The notes: a model not told the origin generated them from the letters alone. A DNA stretch of 33,080 bases from Kiritimatiellia bacterium (GCA_016284515.1 JAEEOY010000164.1:1-33080); one strand, 5' to 3'. Positions 9,489-16,184 are shown, numbered from the stretch's first letter. Program-made: numbers and translations.

Positions 9489-10620
9489 AACTTTCGGCGT
9501 GCTGCTTGCGCCACGCGGCGGGGGTGAGTCCGGCGGCGCGGCGGAAGGTGCGGATGAAGAACGAGGCGTGGCAGTATCCGCAGCGTTCCGCGATCTCGGA
9601 GAGCGGCAGGTCCGTTCCGGAGAGCAGTTTCTGCGCAAGGGCGATTCTGCGTCGCGCGATCTCGGCTCCGGCGCTGCGTCCGAGCCGCGCCGAGAAGAGG
9701 CGGTCTAGCCTGATGCGCGGCATGCCGAGGGCGGAGGCGATCTGCGCGGCGCCGAGGGGACGCGAGAGGTTGCGCGTGATGTAGTCGATTGCGGGCTGGA
9801 GCAGCGGATCGTTCACGGCGAAGGTGTCCGTCGACTCGCGCGTCACGACGCCGCGCGGCTTGACGCGCACGAGCTGGCGCTCGACGGTTCCGCCGCACAT
9901 CAGCCTCTCGAGCGTCGCGGCCGCGGCGTATCCGACGCGCTCATGGTCGTGCGCGATCGACGAGAGGTTCACGCTCTGGTGCTCGCAGATCACCTTGTTG
10001 TCGTCCACCCCGAGAATCGCGACTTCCTCCGGGACCTTCAGCTCGAGCTTCCTGCATGCGTTCAGGACATGCGTTGCGTCGTAGTCGTTCCAGGCGAAGA
10101 CGGCGAGGGGCTTTGGCGCGTCCGCAAGCCTGCCCGCGAGCCACGAGCCCATGCGCTTCCAGTCCTCGATGAGGCCGCCCGCCTCGTCCGGCCAGAGCCA
10201 CAGCTCCGGCGGCTCGCCTCTCCACGCCTCCTTGAAGCCCTCGATTCGCAGGTCGTGGGTGTGGTTGTGGCGCAGGGAGAAGAACGCGGCGTGGCGGAAG
10301 TCGCGCGCGTTGAAGTGCTCCGCCGCGAGCCTACCGATGGCCGGGTTGTCTCCGGCGACACGCGTGAGCGGAACCTGCGGCTGGTCCTCGAGAAGGTCGA
10401 CGACGGGAATGCGCTTCCGGCGCATCTTCGCGACGAAGCGCTTGAGCTCGGGAATGTCCTCGAGCATCACAAGCACGCCGTCTCCCTCCCAGTCCCACGG
10501 CGGAAGGCGGCGGCTCTCAGTGCGGATGTGCCATCCGCGCTCGCCTGCGAGGCGCGCGATGCCCTGGAACCTGTGGGGAGGGTCGGGGCTTACGAGGACA
10601 AGTACTTCATGGTTTTCCAT
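9481..10620 (-). CDS. XylR-like regulator: periplasmic-binding-type sensor plus AraC helix-turn-helix
   Basis: This 379-residue protein has a LacI/ribose-binding-like sensor core (about 5-265) with signatures such as AVFAWNDYDATHVLNACR and VPEEVAILGVDDN. The C-terminal AraC-type double helix-turn-helix (about 275-375) includes LPLSEIAERCGYCHASFFIRTFRRAAGLTPAAWR. This order matches Escherichia coli XylR, a sugar-binding activator. The start is placed at ATG 10620 (MENHEVLVLV); a start 14 codons upstream would run through the promoter -10. The gene is divergent from kdgK-eda over 129 bases with a palindrome between, so it probably controls that operon and possibly itself. The ligand is likely a sugar or uronate intermediate, by context only. 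Confidence 0.85.
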   Translation of the reverse strand: MENHEVLVLVSPDPPHRFQGIARLAGERGWHIRTESRRLPPWDWEGDGVLVMLEDIPELKRFVAKMRRKRIPVVDLLEDQPQVPLTRVAGDNPAIGRLAAEHFNARDFRHAAFFSLRHNHTHDLRIEGFKEAWRGEPPELWLWPDEAGGLIEDWKRMGSWLAGRLADAPKPLAVFAWNDYDATHVLNACRKLELKVPEEVAILGVDDNKVICEHQSVNLSSIAHDHERVGYAAAATLERLMCGGTVERQLVRVKPRGVVTRESTDTFAVNDPLLQPAIDYITRNLSRPLGAAQIASALGMPRIRLDRLFSARLGRSAGAEIARRRIALAQKLLSGTDLPLSEIAERCGYCHASFFIRTFRRAAGLTPAAWRKQHAESLI

Positions 10621-10627
10621 CGATGAT

Positions 10628-10636
10628 ATTCTACCA
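10628..10636 (-). promoter_or_regulatory. Extended -10 promoter of the XylR-like regulator
   Basis: TGGTAGAAT reads on the minus strand from 10636 to 10628. It is preceded by a T-run and followed by ATATC, as in the other promoters of this window. The predicted +1 is about 10621, one base before the ATG at 10620, so the message should be leaderless. No Shine-Dalgarno is present. Confidence 0.6.
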
Positions 10637-10643
10637 AAAATCC

Positions 10644-10668
10644 ATCTGATTGAATAGTGCAATCATAT
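10644..10668. promoter_or_regulatory. Putative operator palindrome between divergent regulator and kdgK
   Basis: TGATTG (10647-10652) and CAATCA (10660-10665) form a perfect inverted repeat with a 7-base centre, extended by symmetric AT pairs at 10644-10645 and 10667-10668. The whole is 25 bases and AT-rich within GC-rich DNA. It lies between the two start-proximal promoters, about where a regulator could touch both -35 regions. The binding protein is inferred to be the adjacent XylR-like regulator. Confidence 0.5.
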
Positions 10669-10703
10669 GAATAACCTTTGCTATATCGTGTCATCGACGC
10701 AAG

Positions 10704-10712
10704 TGATAGAAT
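10704..10712 (+). promoter_or_regulatory. Extended -10 promoter of kdgK-eda
   Basis: TGATAGAAT occupies 10704-10712. The predicted +1 near 10719 gives a leader of about 31 bases containing an AAAGG ribosome binding site (10736-10740). No -35 hexamer at 16-18 bases spacing is obvious, as expected for a promoter that needs an activator or relies on the extended -10. Confidence 0.55.
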
Positions 10713-10749
10713 AGGCGGCAAAGAATTTCAAAAAGAAAGGTCAAACGCA

Positions 10750-11853
10750 ATGTCTGATAGTCTGAACGTGAAAGCCGCCGGATCCTGCATGTGGGACGCG
10801 GCGTCGCTTGGTGAAATAATGCTCCGCCTCGATCCGGGCGACGGGCGAATCCACACGGCCCGCGAGTTCAGGGCGTGGGAGGGCGGCGGGGAGTACAACG
10901 TCGTGCGCGGACTCCGCCGCTGCTTCGGACTCAAGACCACGGCGGTCACCGCGTTCGCGGACAATCCGGTCGGACGCCTCGTCGAGGACTTCATGCTGCA
11001 GGGCGGGGTCGACACGAGCCACGTTAAGTGGGTTCCGTACGACGGCATCGGGCGCACCGTGCGCAACGGACTCAACTTCGTCGAGCGCGGCTTCGGATGC
11101 CGCGGCGCGCGCAGCTGCGCGGACCGCGGGCTTACGGCGGTGAGCCAGCTCAGGCCCGGCGACGTCGACTGGGAGCAGCTTTTCGGCAAGGAGGGCGTGA
11201 GGTGGTTCCACACCGGCGGCATATTCGCCGCGCTTTCCGAGACGACGGCGGATGTCGTCATCGAGGCGCTCAAGGCGGCGAAGAAGCACGGAACGGTCAC
11301 GAGCTACGACCTCAACTACCGCGCGTCGCTTTGGAAGTCCATCGGCGGACAGGCCAAGGCGCAAGAGGTCAACAAGGAGATCGCGAAGTACGTCGACGTG
11401 ATGATCGGCAACGAGGAGGACTTCACCGCGGCGCTCGGAATCGAGGTCGAGGGAGTCGACAAGAACCTCACGACTCTCCCGATCGACGGATTCCGCAAGA
11501 TGATCGAGAAGGCGGTCACCATCTATCCGAACTTCAAGGCGGTCGCGACGACGCTCCGCTCCGTGAAGTCCGCTACGGTCAACGACTGGTCCGCGATCTG
11601 CTGGTACAAGGGCGAGCTCCATCAGTCGATTCAGCGTCCGGGACTCGAGATCTACGACCGCGTAGGCGGAGGCGACTCGTTTGCGTCGGGACTCATCTAC
11701 GGCTTCATGACGTTCGACGACGCCGAAAAGGCGGTCAACTACGGTGCCGCGCACGGTGCGCTCGCGATGACGACGCCCGGCGACACCTCGATGGCGACGA
11801 AGGCCGACGTCGAGAAGCTCGTTGGCGGCGGCTCCGCGCGAGTCGACCGCTAA
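10750..11853 (+). CDS. kdgK: PfkB-family sugar kinase, probable 2-keto-3-deoxygluconate kinase
   Basis: This 367-residue ribokinase-family protein carries the C-terminal PfkB signature DRVGGGDSFASG with catalytic Asp309, and the N-terminal glycine-rich substrate region (EGGGEYNVVRGLRR). ATG 10750 follows AAAGG with a 9-base gap; an in-frame ATG at 10678 lies upstream of the -10 and is rejected. The KDG kinase assignment rests mainly on the next gene, eda, which uses its product 2-keto-3-deoxy-6-phosphogluconate, and on uxuA elsewhere in the window. From sequence alone a fructokinase or other PfkB substrate is possible. The protein is somewhat longer than typical KdgK (about 310), with an insert around 240-285. 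Confidence 0.75.
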   Translation: MSDSLNVKAAGSCMWDAASLGEIMLRLDPGDGRIHTAREFRAWEGGGEYNVVRGLRRCFGLKTTAVTAFADNPVGRLVEDFMLQGGVDTSHVKWVPYDGIGRTVRNGLNFVERGFGCRGARSCADRGLTAVSQLRPGDVDWEQLFGKEGVRWFHTGGIFAALSETTADVVIEALKAAKKHGTVTSYDLNYRASLWKSIGGQAKAQEVNKEIAKYVDVMIGNEEDFTAALGIEVEGVDKNLTTLPIDGFRKMIEKAVTIYPNFKAVATTLRSVKSATVNDWSAICWYKGELHQSIQRPGLEIYDRVGGGDSFASGLIYGFMTFDDAEKAVNYGAAHGALAMTTPGDTSMATKADVEKLVGGGSARVDR

Positions 11854-11882
11854 CCTTCAACCTATAACCTTTAACCCTTAAC
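11851..11882 (+). repeat. Tandem heptamer YAACCNT between kdgK and eda
   Basis: Four consecutive 7-base units (TAACCTT, CAACCTA, TAACCTT, TAACCCT) plus a partial TAAC run from the kdgK stop codon to 11882. They fill most of the gap to eda, where a Shine-Dalgarno would normally lie. No function is known to me. Confidence 0.75.
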
Positions 11883-11893
11883 GACAGAAAATC

Positions 11894-12535
11894 ATGGACA
11901 TGATCAAGACTCTTGGCGACGCGGGAATCATCCCCGTCATTGTTATCGAAGACCTCGACAAGGCCGTTCCGCTTGCGAACGCGCTCGTGAAGGGCGGGCT
12001 GCCAGTCCTCGAGGTGACGTTCCGCACGTCGTGCGCGGCGGAGGCGATCGCGAAGATCAAGGCGGAGGTTCCGGGCGCGATTCTCATTGCGGGCACGGTT
12101 CTCACGCTCAAGCAGCTCGTCGCCGCGAAGGAGGCGGGAGCGGAGGCGTGTGTAGCGCCCGGATTCGACCCTGCGATCGTCAAGGCCGCGAACGAACTCG
12201 GGATTCCGTTCTGCCCCGGTGTCGCGACGGCGAGCGAACTCAGCCAGGCGCTTGCGCTCGGATGCAAGATGGTGAAGTTCTTCCCTGCGGAGTCCGCGGG
12301 AGGAGTTAAGTACATCAAGGACCTCCTTGGTGCGTTCCGCTGGACGGGCGTCAAGTTCATGCCCACTGGCGGGGTGAAGCTTTCCAACGTCGCGGACTAT
12401 CTTTCCGTCAAGGAGATCATCTGCTGCGGAGGGACGTGGATCGCCCCGAAGGACGCAATCGCCGCCGGAGACTGGGCAGCGATAGAGAAGCTCGCGTCCG
12501 ACGCCGCGGCGCTCGCGAAGCAGATCCGCGGCTGA
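11894..12535 (+). CDS. eda: 2-dehydro-3-deoxyphosphogluconate (KDPG) aldolase
   Basis: This 213-residue class I aldolase is full length. It carries the catalytic Glu40 in LEVTFRT and the Schiff-base Lys128 in MVKFFPAE; their 88-residue separation matches Escherichia coli Eda (Glu45, Lys133). MPTGGV near the C-terminus forms the phosphate site. It cleaves KDPG to pyruvate and glyceraldehyde 3-phosphate, ending the hexuronate route that UxuA and KdgK supply. It is 40 bases downstream of kdgK, apparently in one operon. No Shine-Dalgarno precedes ATG 11894 (an ATG two codons later is an alternative); instead the spacer holds the heptamer repeat. No convincing terminator follows. Confidence 0.93.
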   Translation: MDMIKTLGDAGIIPVIVIEDLDKAVPLANALVKGGLPVLEVTFRTSCAAEAIAKIKAEVPGAILIAGTVLTLKQLVAAKEAGAEACVAPGFDPAIVKAANELGIPFCPGVATASELSQALALGCKMVKFFPAESAGGVKYIKDLLGAFRWTGVKFMPTGGVKLSNVADYLSVKEIICCGGTWIAPKDAIAAGDWAAIEKLASDAAALAKQIRG

Positions 12536-12645
12536 TGTGCCGCGCTTGTCGCCTCCGCGCTTCGCGGTGACCTAGGTGGGTGTCATCTCTCTTCGGAGGG
12601 CGTGGAACTCGTCTAGGTTCGTGCTGACGTCAAGTGCAATTTTCT

Positions 12646-12681
12646 GGGTAAATTACACAAAAAAATTATTTTAACTTACCC
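12646..12681. promoter_or_regulatory. AT-rich inverted repeat / UP-element-like tract upstream of the ribosomal operon
   Basis: GGGTAAATTA (12646-12655) and TAACTTACCC (12672-12681) are inverted copies matching at 9 of 10 positions, flanking an A/T tract (12656-12671). The tract lies about 49-64 bases before the predicted start of transcription (12720), close to where UP elements bind the RNA polymerase alpha C-terminal domain. Alternatively the arms are binding sites for an activator. The rest of 12536-12645 holds only a short hairpin (12555-12567) without a T-run. Confidence 0.5.
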
Positions 12682-12683
12682 CC

Positions 12684-12713
12684 TTGCGCGGTTGGCACGG
12701 AATTTGCTATAAT
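12684..12713 (+). promoter_or_regulatory. Sigma-70-type promoter of the rpmJ-rpsU operon
   Basis: TTGCGC (12684-12689) and TATAAT (12708-12713) are 18 bases apart, with an extended -10 TGC. The predicted +1 near 12720 gives a 31-base leader. The layout is the same as the ruvA promoter. The spacer contains a perfect sigma-54-type element, listed separately. Confidence 0.8.
12692..12708 (+). promoter_or_regulatory. Sigma-54-type -24/-12 element in the ribosomal-operon promoter
   Basis: TTGGCACGGAATTTGCT has GG at 12694-12695 and GC at 12706-12707, with exactly 10 bases between, and matches the published consensus TTGGCACG-N4-TTGCW at every fixed position. Sigma-54 initiation about 12 bases past the GC would start at nearly the same base as the overlapping sigma-70 promoter. 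A second copy stands at 18330-18346. Confidence 0.6.
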
Positions 12714-12750
12714 ATCCGCTCATTCGACCACTCAAAAGAGTAAAAAACAC

Positions 12751-12864
12751 ATGAAAGTACGTAGTTCCGTTCGTCGCATTTGCGAGAACTGCCGCATCGT
12801 TCGCCGCAAGGGCGTGGTGCGCGTGATCTGCACAAACCCGCGCCACAAGCAGCGCCAGGGATAA
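12751..12864 (+). CDS. rpmJ: 50S ribosomal protein L36
   Basis: This 37-residue basic protein is the normal length of L36. It is the zinc-binding form: Cys11, Cys14, Cys27 and His32 make the CCCH site. It opens with [11 protein letters not shown] and ends NPRHKQRQG, characteristic of the family. The leader holds a small hairpin, ACTC-AAAA-GAGT (12730-12741), just before the start. The only purine-rich candidate ribosome binding site lies in the loop and 3' arm, so initiation may be sensitive to this structure. As first gene of the operon it is the natural place for leader control, for example by S4, but no S4 pseudoknot was recognised. Confidence 0.95.
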   Translation: MKVRSSVRRICENCRIVRRKGVVRVICTNPRHKQRQG

Positions 12865-12883
12865 GAAAGAGGTAAACAAAACT

Positions 12884-13264
12884 ATGCCTAGACTGATGGG
12901 TGTGGATATTCCGGGCAAGAAGCACATTCGCTTCGCGCTCCGCTATATTCACGGAATAGGGCCGAAGCGCGCCGATGACGTGCTTGCGGCGGTCAACGTC
13001 GACCCGATGAAGAAGGCCGACGACGTTACTCAGGACGAGATCCACGCGATCACGACTTTCATCCAGGACCACTACCGTGTCGAGGGTGATCTCCGCCGCG
13101 AGGTTTCGCAGAACATCCGCCGTCTGATCCAGATCGGTTCTTACCGCGGAACACGTCACAAGAAGGGGCTTCCCGTGCGCGGCCAGCGCACCAAGACGAA
13201 CGCTCGCACCCGCAAGGGCGGCAAGCGCGTCTCGATCGCGATGCCCAAGCAGGCCGGCCGGTAA
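12884..13264 (+). CDS. rpsM: 30S ribosomal protein S13
   Basis: This 126-residue protein has the helix-two-turn-helix S13 fold, with RYIHGIGPKRADDVL near the N-terminus and the highly basic rRNA-binding tail RGTRHKKGLPVRGQRTKTNARTRKG. It sits in the head of the 30S subunit and contacts P-site tRNA and 23S rRNA through its tail. A GAAAGAGG ribosome binding site lies at 12865-12872. It follows rpmJ by 19 bases, in the standard order rpmJ-rpsM-rpsK-rpsD-rpoA-rplQ. Confidence 0.97.
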   Translation: MPRLMGVDIPGKKHIRFALRYIHGIGPKRADDVLAAVNVDPMKKADDVTQDEIHAITTFIQDHYRVEGDLRREVSQNIRRLIQIGSYRGTRHKKGLPVRGQRTKTNARTRKGGKRVSIAMPKQAGR

Positions 13265-13278
13265 GGGGGTAACTTAAG

Positions 13279-13737
13279 ATGGCAGAAGAAATCAAGAAGG
13301 AAGCCGCTCCGGCCGAGGCACCCGTCTCCGCTCCTGCGGCCGAGGGCGCCGAAGGCGATGCTGTCGCCAAGGCGAAGAAGAGCGGCAAGTCGATTCCCGC
13401 TGGAATCGCGTTCATCCGCTCCACTTTCAACAACACTCAGGTCTCCATCGCCGATGCGCGCGGCGGCGTGATCTCGTGGAGCTCGGCCGGCAAGGCGGGC
13501 TTCAAGGGCAGCCGCAAGTCCACGGCGTTTGCCGCGACGATGGTCGCTCAGGACGCCGCGAGGGTCGCGGTCGCGAAGGGCATGCACGAGTGCGAAGTCA
13601 GGATGCAGGGCGCTGGAGCCGGCCGCGAGAGCGCGGTCCGCGCGATCCAGGCGGCTGGCATTCGCGTCACTCAGATCACGGACACCACGCCTGTTCCGCA
13701 CAACGGCTGCCGTGCCCGCAAGCGCAGGAGGGTCTAA
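13279..13737 (+). CDS. rpsK: 30S ribosomal protein S11 with acidic/Ala-Pro-rich N-terminal extension
   Basis: At 152 residues it is longer than the usual S11 (about 129). Residues 1-28 are an Ala/Glu/Pro-rich, low-complexity extension. The conserved core begins near residue 31 ([24 protein letters not shown]) and ends [18 protein letters not shown]11 binds 16S rRNA in the platform near the mRNA exit. The start ATG 13279 is supported by AAGGGGGT about 9 bases upstream; no internal ATG would give a normal N-terminus, so the extension looks genuine. The rpsD ribosome binding site is inside its last codons. Confidence 0.95.
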   Translation: MAEEIKKEAAPAEAPVSAPAAEGAEGDAVAKAKKSGKSIPAGIAFIRSTFNNTQVSIADARGGVISWSSAGKAGFKGSRKSTAFAATMVAQDAARVAVAKGMHECEVRMQGAGAGRESAVRAIQAAGIRVTQITDTTPVPHNGCRARKRRRV

Positions 13738-13739
13738 TC

Positions 13740-14351
13740 ATGGGTCGTTACACAGGTCCTAAGAGCAAGGTTTCGCGTCGCTTCGGCGAGGCGGTATTCG
13801 GTCCGGACAAGGTGCTCGAGAAGCGCACCAATCCGCCCGGACAGCATGGTCCCAACAAGCGTCGCGGCAAGAAGATGTCCGAATACGGCATCCAGCTCCG
13901 CGAGAAGCAGAAGGCGAAGGCCATCTACGGCATGCGCGAGAAGCAGTTCCGTCTCTTCTTCGACCGTTCGAAGGCGAAGGAAGGCGTTACCGGCGACGTC
14001 ATGCTCGCGATGTGCGAGTGCCGTCTCGACAACATCGTCTACCGTCTCGGCCTCGCGCCGTCCCGTGCAGGCGCCCGTCAGCTCGTCACGCACCGCCACG
14101 TCACTCTCAACGGCAAGGTCTGCAACGTTCCGAGCGCGATCGTCCGTCCGGGCGACGTCGTCTCGATGCGCGAGAAGGACCGCGGCATGATCGCCGTGAT
14201 CGACTCGCTCGAGCGTCAGAAGACCGCGCTGGTCGACTGGCTCAGCTGGGATGCTCCCACGATGCAGGGCACGCTTCTTTCCGTTCCCGAGCGCTCGCAG
14301 ATACCCGAGAACCTCGAGATGCAGCTCATCGTCGAATTCTTCTCGCGTTAA
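13740..14351 (+). CDS. rpsD: 30S ribosomal protein S4
   Basis: This 203-residue protein opens MGRYTGPKSKVSRRFGE and has the S4 RNA-binding domain around 90-155 (ECRLDNIVYRLGLAPSRAGARQLVTHRHVTLNG). The N-terminus lacks the paired cysteines of zinc-binding S4 forms. S4 nucleates assembly of the 16S 5' domain and in Escherichia coli represses this operon. ATG 13740 is two bases after the rpsK stop, with AGGAGGG overlapping the rpsK end. The longer frame from 13476 is read-through of rpsK in another phase. Confidence 0.96.
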   Translation: MGRYTGPKSKVSRRFGEAVFGPDKVLEKRTNPPGQHGPNKRRGKKMSEYGIQLREKQKAKAIYGMREKQFRLFFDRSKAKEGVTGDVMLAMCECRLDNIVYRLGLAPSRAGARQLVTHRHVTLNGKVCNVPSAIVRPGDVVSMREKDRGMIAVIDSLERQKTALVDWLSWDAPTMQGTLLSVPERSQIPENLEMQLIVEFFSR

Positions 14352-14385
14352 CAGTCAGTACAGCCTTTCAAAAGGGAGGTAAAAC

Positions 14386-15384
14386 ATGCCAATCCGTTTG
14401 AGCCGTTTCGAAATGCCCAAGGGCGTCCAGAAGGACGAATCCACCGCAACCGCTACATACACGCGGTTCACGGCGGAGCCTTTCGAGATCGGCTACGCCC
14501 GCACGATCGGCAACTCTCTGAGGCGCGTCCTTCTCTCGTCCATCGAGGGCGCCGCGATATGCGCGGTGAAGATCAAGGGCGTGAGCCACGAGTTCTGCAC
14601 GATCAAGGGCTGTGCGGAGGATGTCACCGACATCATCCTCAACCTGAAGCGTGTGCAAATCAAGACCTACTCCCGCGATCCGCAGACGATCACCCTCAAG
14701 GCCAAGGGGCCCTGCACGGTGACCGCCGGCGACTTTGCCGCCGAGAACAACGTCCAGGTGCTGAATCCCCGCCAGGAGATCTGCACACTCGACGTCGACG
14801 GCACGCTGGAGATGGAGTGCGACGTCCGCACCGGCCGCGGCTTCTGCCTCGCAGAGGGGAACAAGAAGCCCGACCAGGAGATCGGCAAGATTGCCATCGA
14901 CTCGATCTTCTCGCCCGTTACGCGCGTCAACTTCCTCGTCGAGAACACCCGTGTCGGTCAGCGCACCGACTACGAGAAGCTCGTTCTCGACATCTGGACC
15001 GACGGCCGCATCGAGCCTGAAGACGCCCTCAAGACCGCGGGCGCTGTCCTTCGCCGCCACCTCGACGTGTTCGTCGACTACGCCGGCGAGGAGACGCTCG
15101 AGTTCGAGGACACCGAGAAGAAGGACGCCGACGAGCGCGAGCGCCTCAGGAAGCTGCTCAACATGTCCGTCAACGAGATCGAGCTTTCCGTCCGCGCGGC
15201 GAACTGCCTCAACAACGCGAACATCTCGACCGTCGGCGAGCTTGCCTCGAAGACGGAGGCCGACATGCTCAAGTACCGCAACTTCGGCAAGAAGTCGCTT
15301 ACCGAGATCAAGGCGAAGCTCGTCCAGCTGGGCCTGAGCCTCGGCTACAAGTTCGACGCCGATCTGCTCGAGAGCAAGAAGTAA
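14386..15384 (+). CDS. rpoA: DNA-directed RNA polymerase subunit alpha
   Basis: This 332-residue protein has the dimerising N-terminal domain (about 10-235: FEIGYARTIGNSLRRVLLSSIEGAAI, and a second subdomain from about 55-170) and the C-terminal DNA/activator-binding domain (about 262-325) with helix-hairpin-helix features NCLNNANISTVGELASKTEADMLKYRNFGKKSL split across two motifs. It assembles core RNA polymerase and reads UP elements such as the candidate upstream of this operon. The ribosome binding site GGGAGGT is at 14374-14380. Length and order are normal. The 48-base gap to rplQ carries a strong hairpin. Confidence 0.97.
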   Translation: MPIRLSRFEMPKGVQKDESTATATYTRFTAEPFEIGYARTIGNSLRRVLLSSIEGAAICAVKIKGVSHEFCTIKGCAEDVTDIILNLKRVQIKTYSRDPQTITLKAKGPCTVTAGDFAAENNVQVLNPRQEICTLDVDGTLEMECDVRTGRGFCLAEGNKKPDQEIGKIAIDSIFSPVTRVNFLVENTRVGQRTDYEKLVLDIWTDGRIEPEDALKTAGAVLRRHLDVFVDYAGEETLEFEDTEKKDADERERLRKLLNMSVNEIELSVRAANCLNNANISTVGELASKTEADMLKYRNFGKKSLTEIKAKLVQLGLSLGYKFDADLLESKK

Positions 15385-15393
15385 CAATTGAAT

Positions 15394-15417
15394 GCCCGGT
15401 CCGAAAGCGGGCCGGGC
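15394..15417 (+). other. 10-bp RNA hairpin between rpoA and rplQ
   Basis: Bases 15394-15403 pair with 15408-15417 over 10 positions (nine Watson-Crick, one U-G) with an AAAG loop. No T-run follows, so it is not an intrinsic terminator. The rplQ ribosome binding site GAAGGG (15418-15423) starts on the next base, so folding could limit ribosome access, tune L17 output, or mark a processing or binding site. Confidence 0.7.
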
Positions 15418-15432
15418 GAAGGGTTTAAAACT

Positions 15433-15837
15433 ATGCGTCACCAGAGAGTCATGAAGAAGTTCGGGCGCTCCATGGAGCATCGCCAGATGCTCATGAAGAG
15501 CCTCGTCACCAACCTTATCCTCGCAGAGTCCATCAAGACGACCCTGCCGAAGGCCAAGGAAGCGCGCAAGGACGCCGACAGGGCAGTCACGATCGCCAAG
15601 AGGGGCGATCTCGCGGCCCGCCGTCTCGTCGCCAGCCGCATCCTCGACCCCAAGGCCGTCCAGAAGCTCTTCGACAAGATCGCCCCCGCGATGAAGGATC
15701 GCAAGGGCGGCTACACCCGCATCGTCAAGCTCGGCACCCGCAAGGGCGACGGAGCGGAGACGTGCATCCTGCAGTGGACCTGCGCAGCGGAACTTTCCGC
15801 TCCCGCAGCCGAAGAGCCGGCGAAGGAGGTGAAGTGA
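15433..15837 (+). CDS. rplQ: 50S ribosomal protein L17
   Basis: This 134-residue protein starts MRHQRVMKKFGRSMEHRQ at ATG 15433, the conserved L17 opening; an in-frame ATG at 15388 would add 15 unrelated residues encoded by the hairpin. The family core ends around 112 (YTRIVKLGTRKGDGAETCILQW). About 20 further residues, Ala/Pro/Glu-rich, form a tail like the S11 extension. L17 lies near the peptide exit tunnel. The C-terminal codons contain AAGGAGGTGA, the ribosome binding site for rpsU. Confidence 0.95.
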   Translation: MRHQRVMKKFGRSMEHRQMLMKSLVTNLILAESIKTTLPKAKEARKDADRAVTIAKRGDLAARRLVASRILDPKAVQKLFDKIAPAMKDRKGGYTRIVKLGTRKGDGAETCILQWTCAAELSAPAAEEPAKEVK

Positions 15838-15838
15838 T

Positions 15839-16042
15839 ATGGCAATCGTCCTCAAGCTGAAGAAGGGCGAGTCCGTCGAGCGCGGCCTCAAGCGCATGAA
15901 GAAGATCCTGGACAAGGAGGGTCTCCTCAAGACCATCCGCGACCAGCGCTACTTCGAGAAGCCTTGCGTCAAGGCCCGCAAGAAATCGCAGCGCGCGCGC
16001 ATTCGCAACCGCTCGCGCCGCGGACGCATGGAGCTCAACTAA
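15839..16042 (+). CDS. rpsU: 30S ribosomal protein S21
   Basis: This 67-residue, strongly basic protein begins MAIVLKLKKGESVERGLKRMKK and ends in an Arg/Lys-rich tail, as in S21. S21 helps natural mRNA recognition near the anti-Shine-Dalgarno on the platform, beside S11 and S18. It starts one base after the rplQ stop, with AAGGAGGTGA upstream, so it is certainly cotranscribed. Its place at the end of the alpha operon is unusual: in Escherichia coli rpsU lies with dnaG-rpoD. A strong terminator follows within 25 bases. Confidence 0.93.
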   Translation: MAIVLKLKKGESVERGLKRMKKILDKEGLLKTIRDQRYFEKPCVKARKKSQRARIRNRSRRGRMELN

Positions 16043-16063
16043 AGAGTCTCCGCGTCATCACGC

Positions 16064-16100
16064 AAAGAACCGGATCCCCTCGGGGTCCGGCTCTTTTTTT
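16064..16100 (+). terminator. Intrinsic terminator of the ribosomal operon
   Basis: CCGGATCCC (16070-16078) pairs with GGGTCCGG and its neighbour (to 16090) in a 9-bp stem with a 3-base loop and one T-G pair. It is extended outward by AAAGA/TCTTT around one mismatch. Seven T residues end at 16100. This is the clearest terminator in the window. Confidence 0.93.
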
Positions 16101-16121
16101 CCCTACGGCATGCCTAGTGCA

Positions 16122-16151
16122 TGGACGCCGACGGCTATTTTGTGGTATAAT
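16122..16151 (+). promoter_or_regulatory. Promoter of galM-rnhC
   Basis: TGGACG (16122-16127) and TATAAT (16146-16151) are 18 bases apart, with extended -10 TGG at 16143-16145. The predicted +1 near 16158 leaves a 27-base leader with the ribosome binding site AAAGGAGGT (16168-16176). It stands directly behind the ribosomal-operon terminator. Confidence 0.75.
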
Positions 16152-16184
16152 CTTCATATAAGTAACCAAAGGAGGTCCTATATA

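Noticed and set aside
12555-12567. CCGCG-CTT-CGCGG hairpin after eda as a terminator
   Set aside because: The stem is only 5 bp and no T-run follows.
15388-15432. Upstream ATG of the rplQ frame
   Set aside because: The added residues come from the hairpin region and are not part of any L17; the conserved start is MRHQR at 15433.
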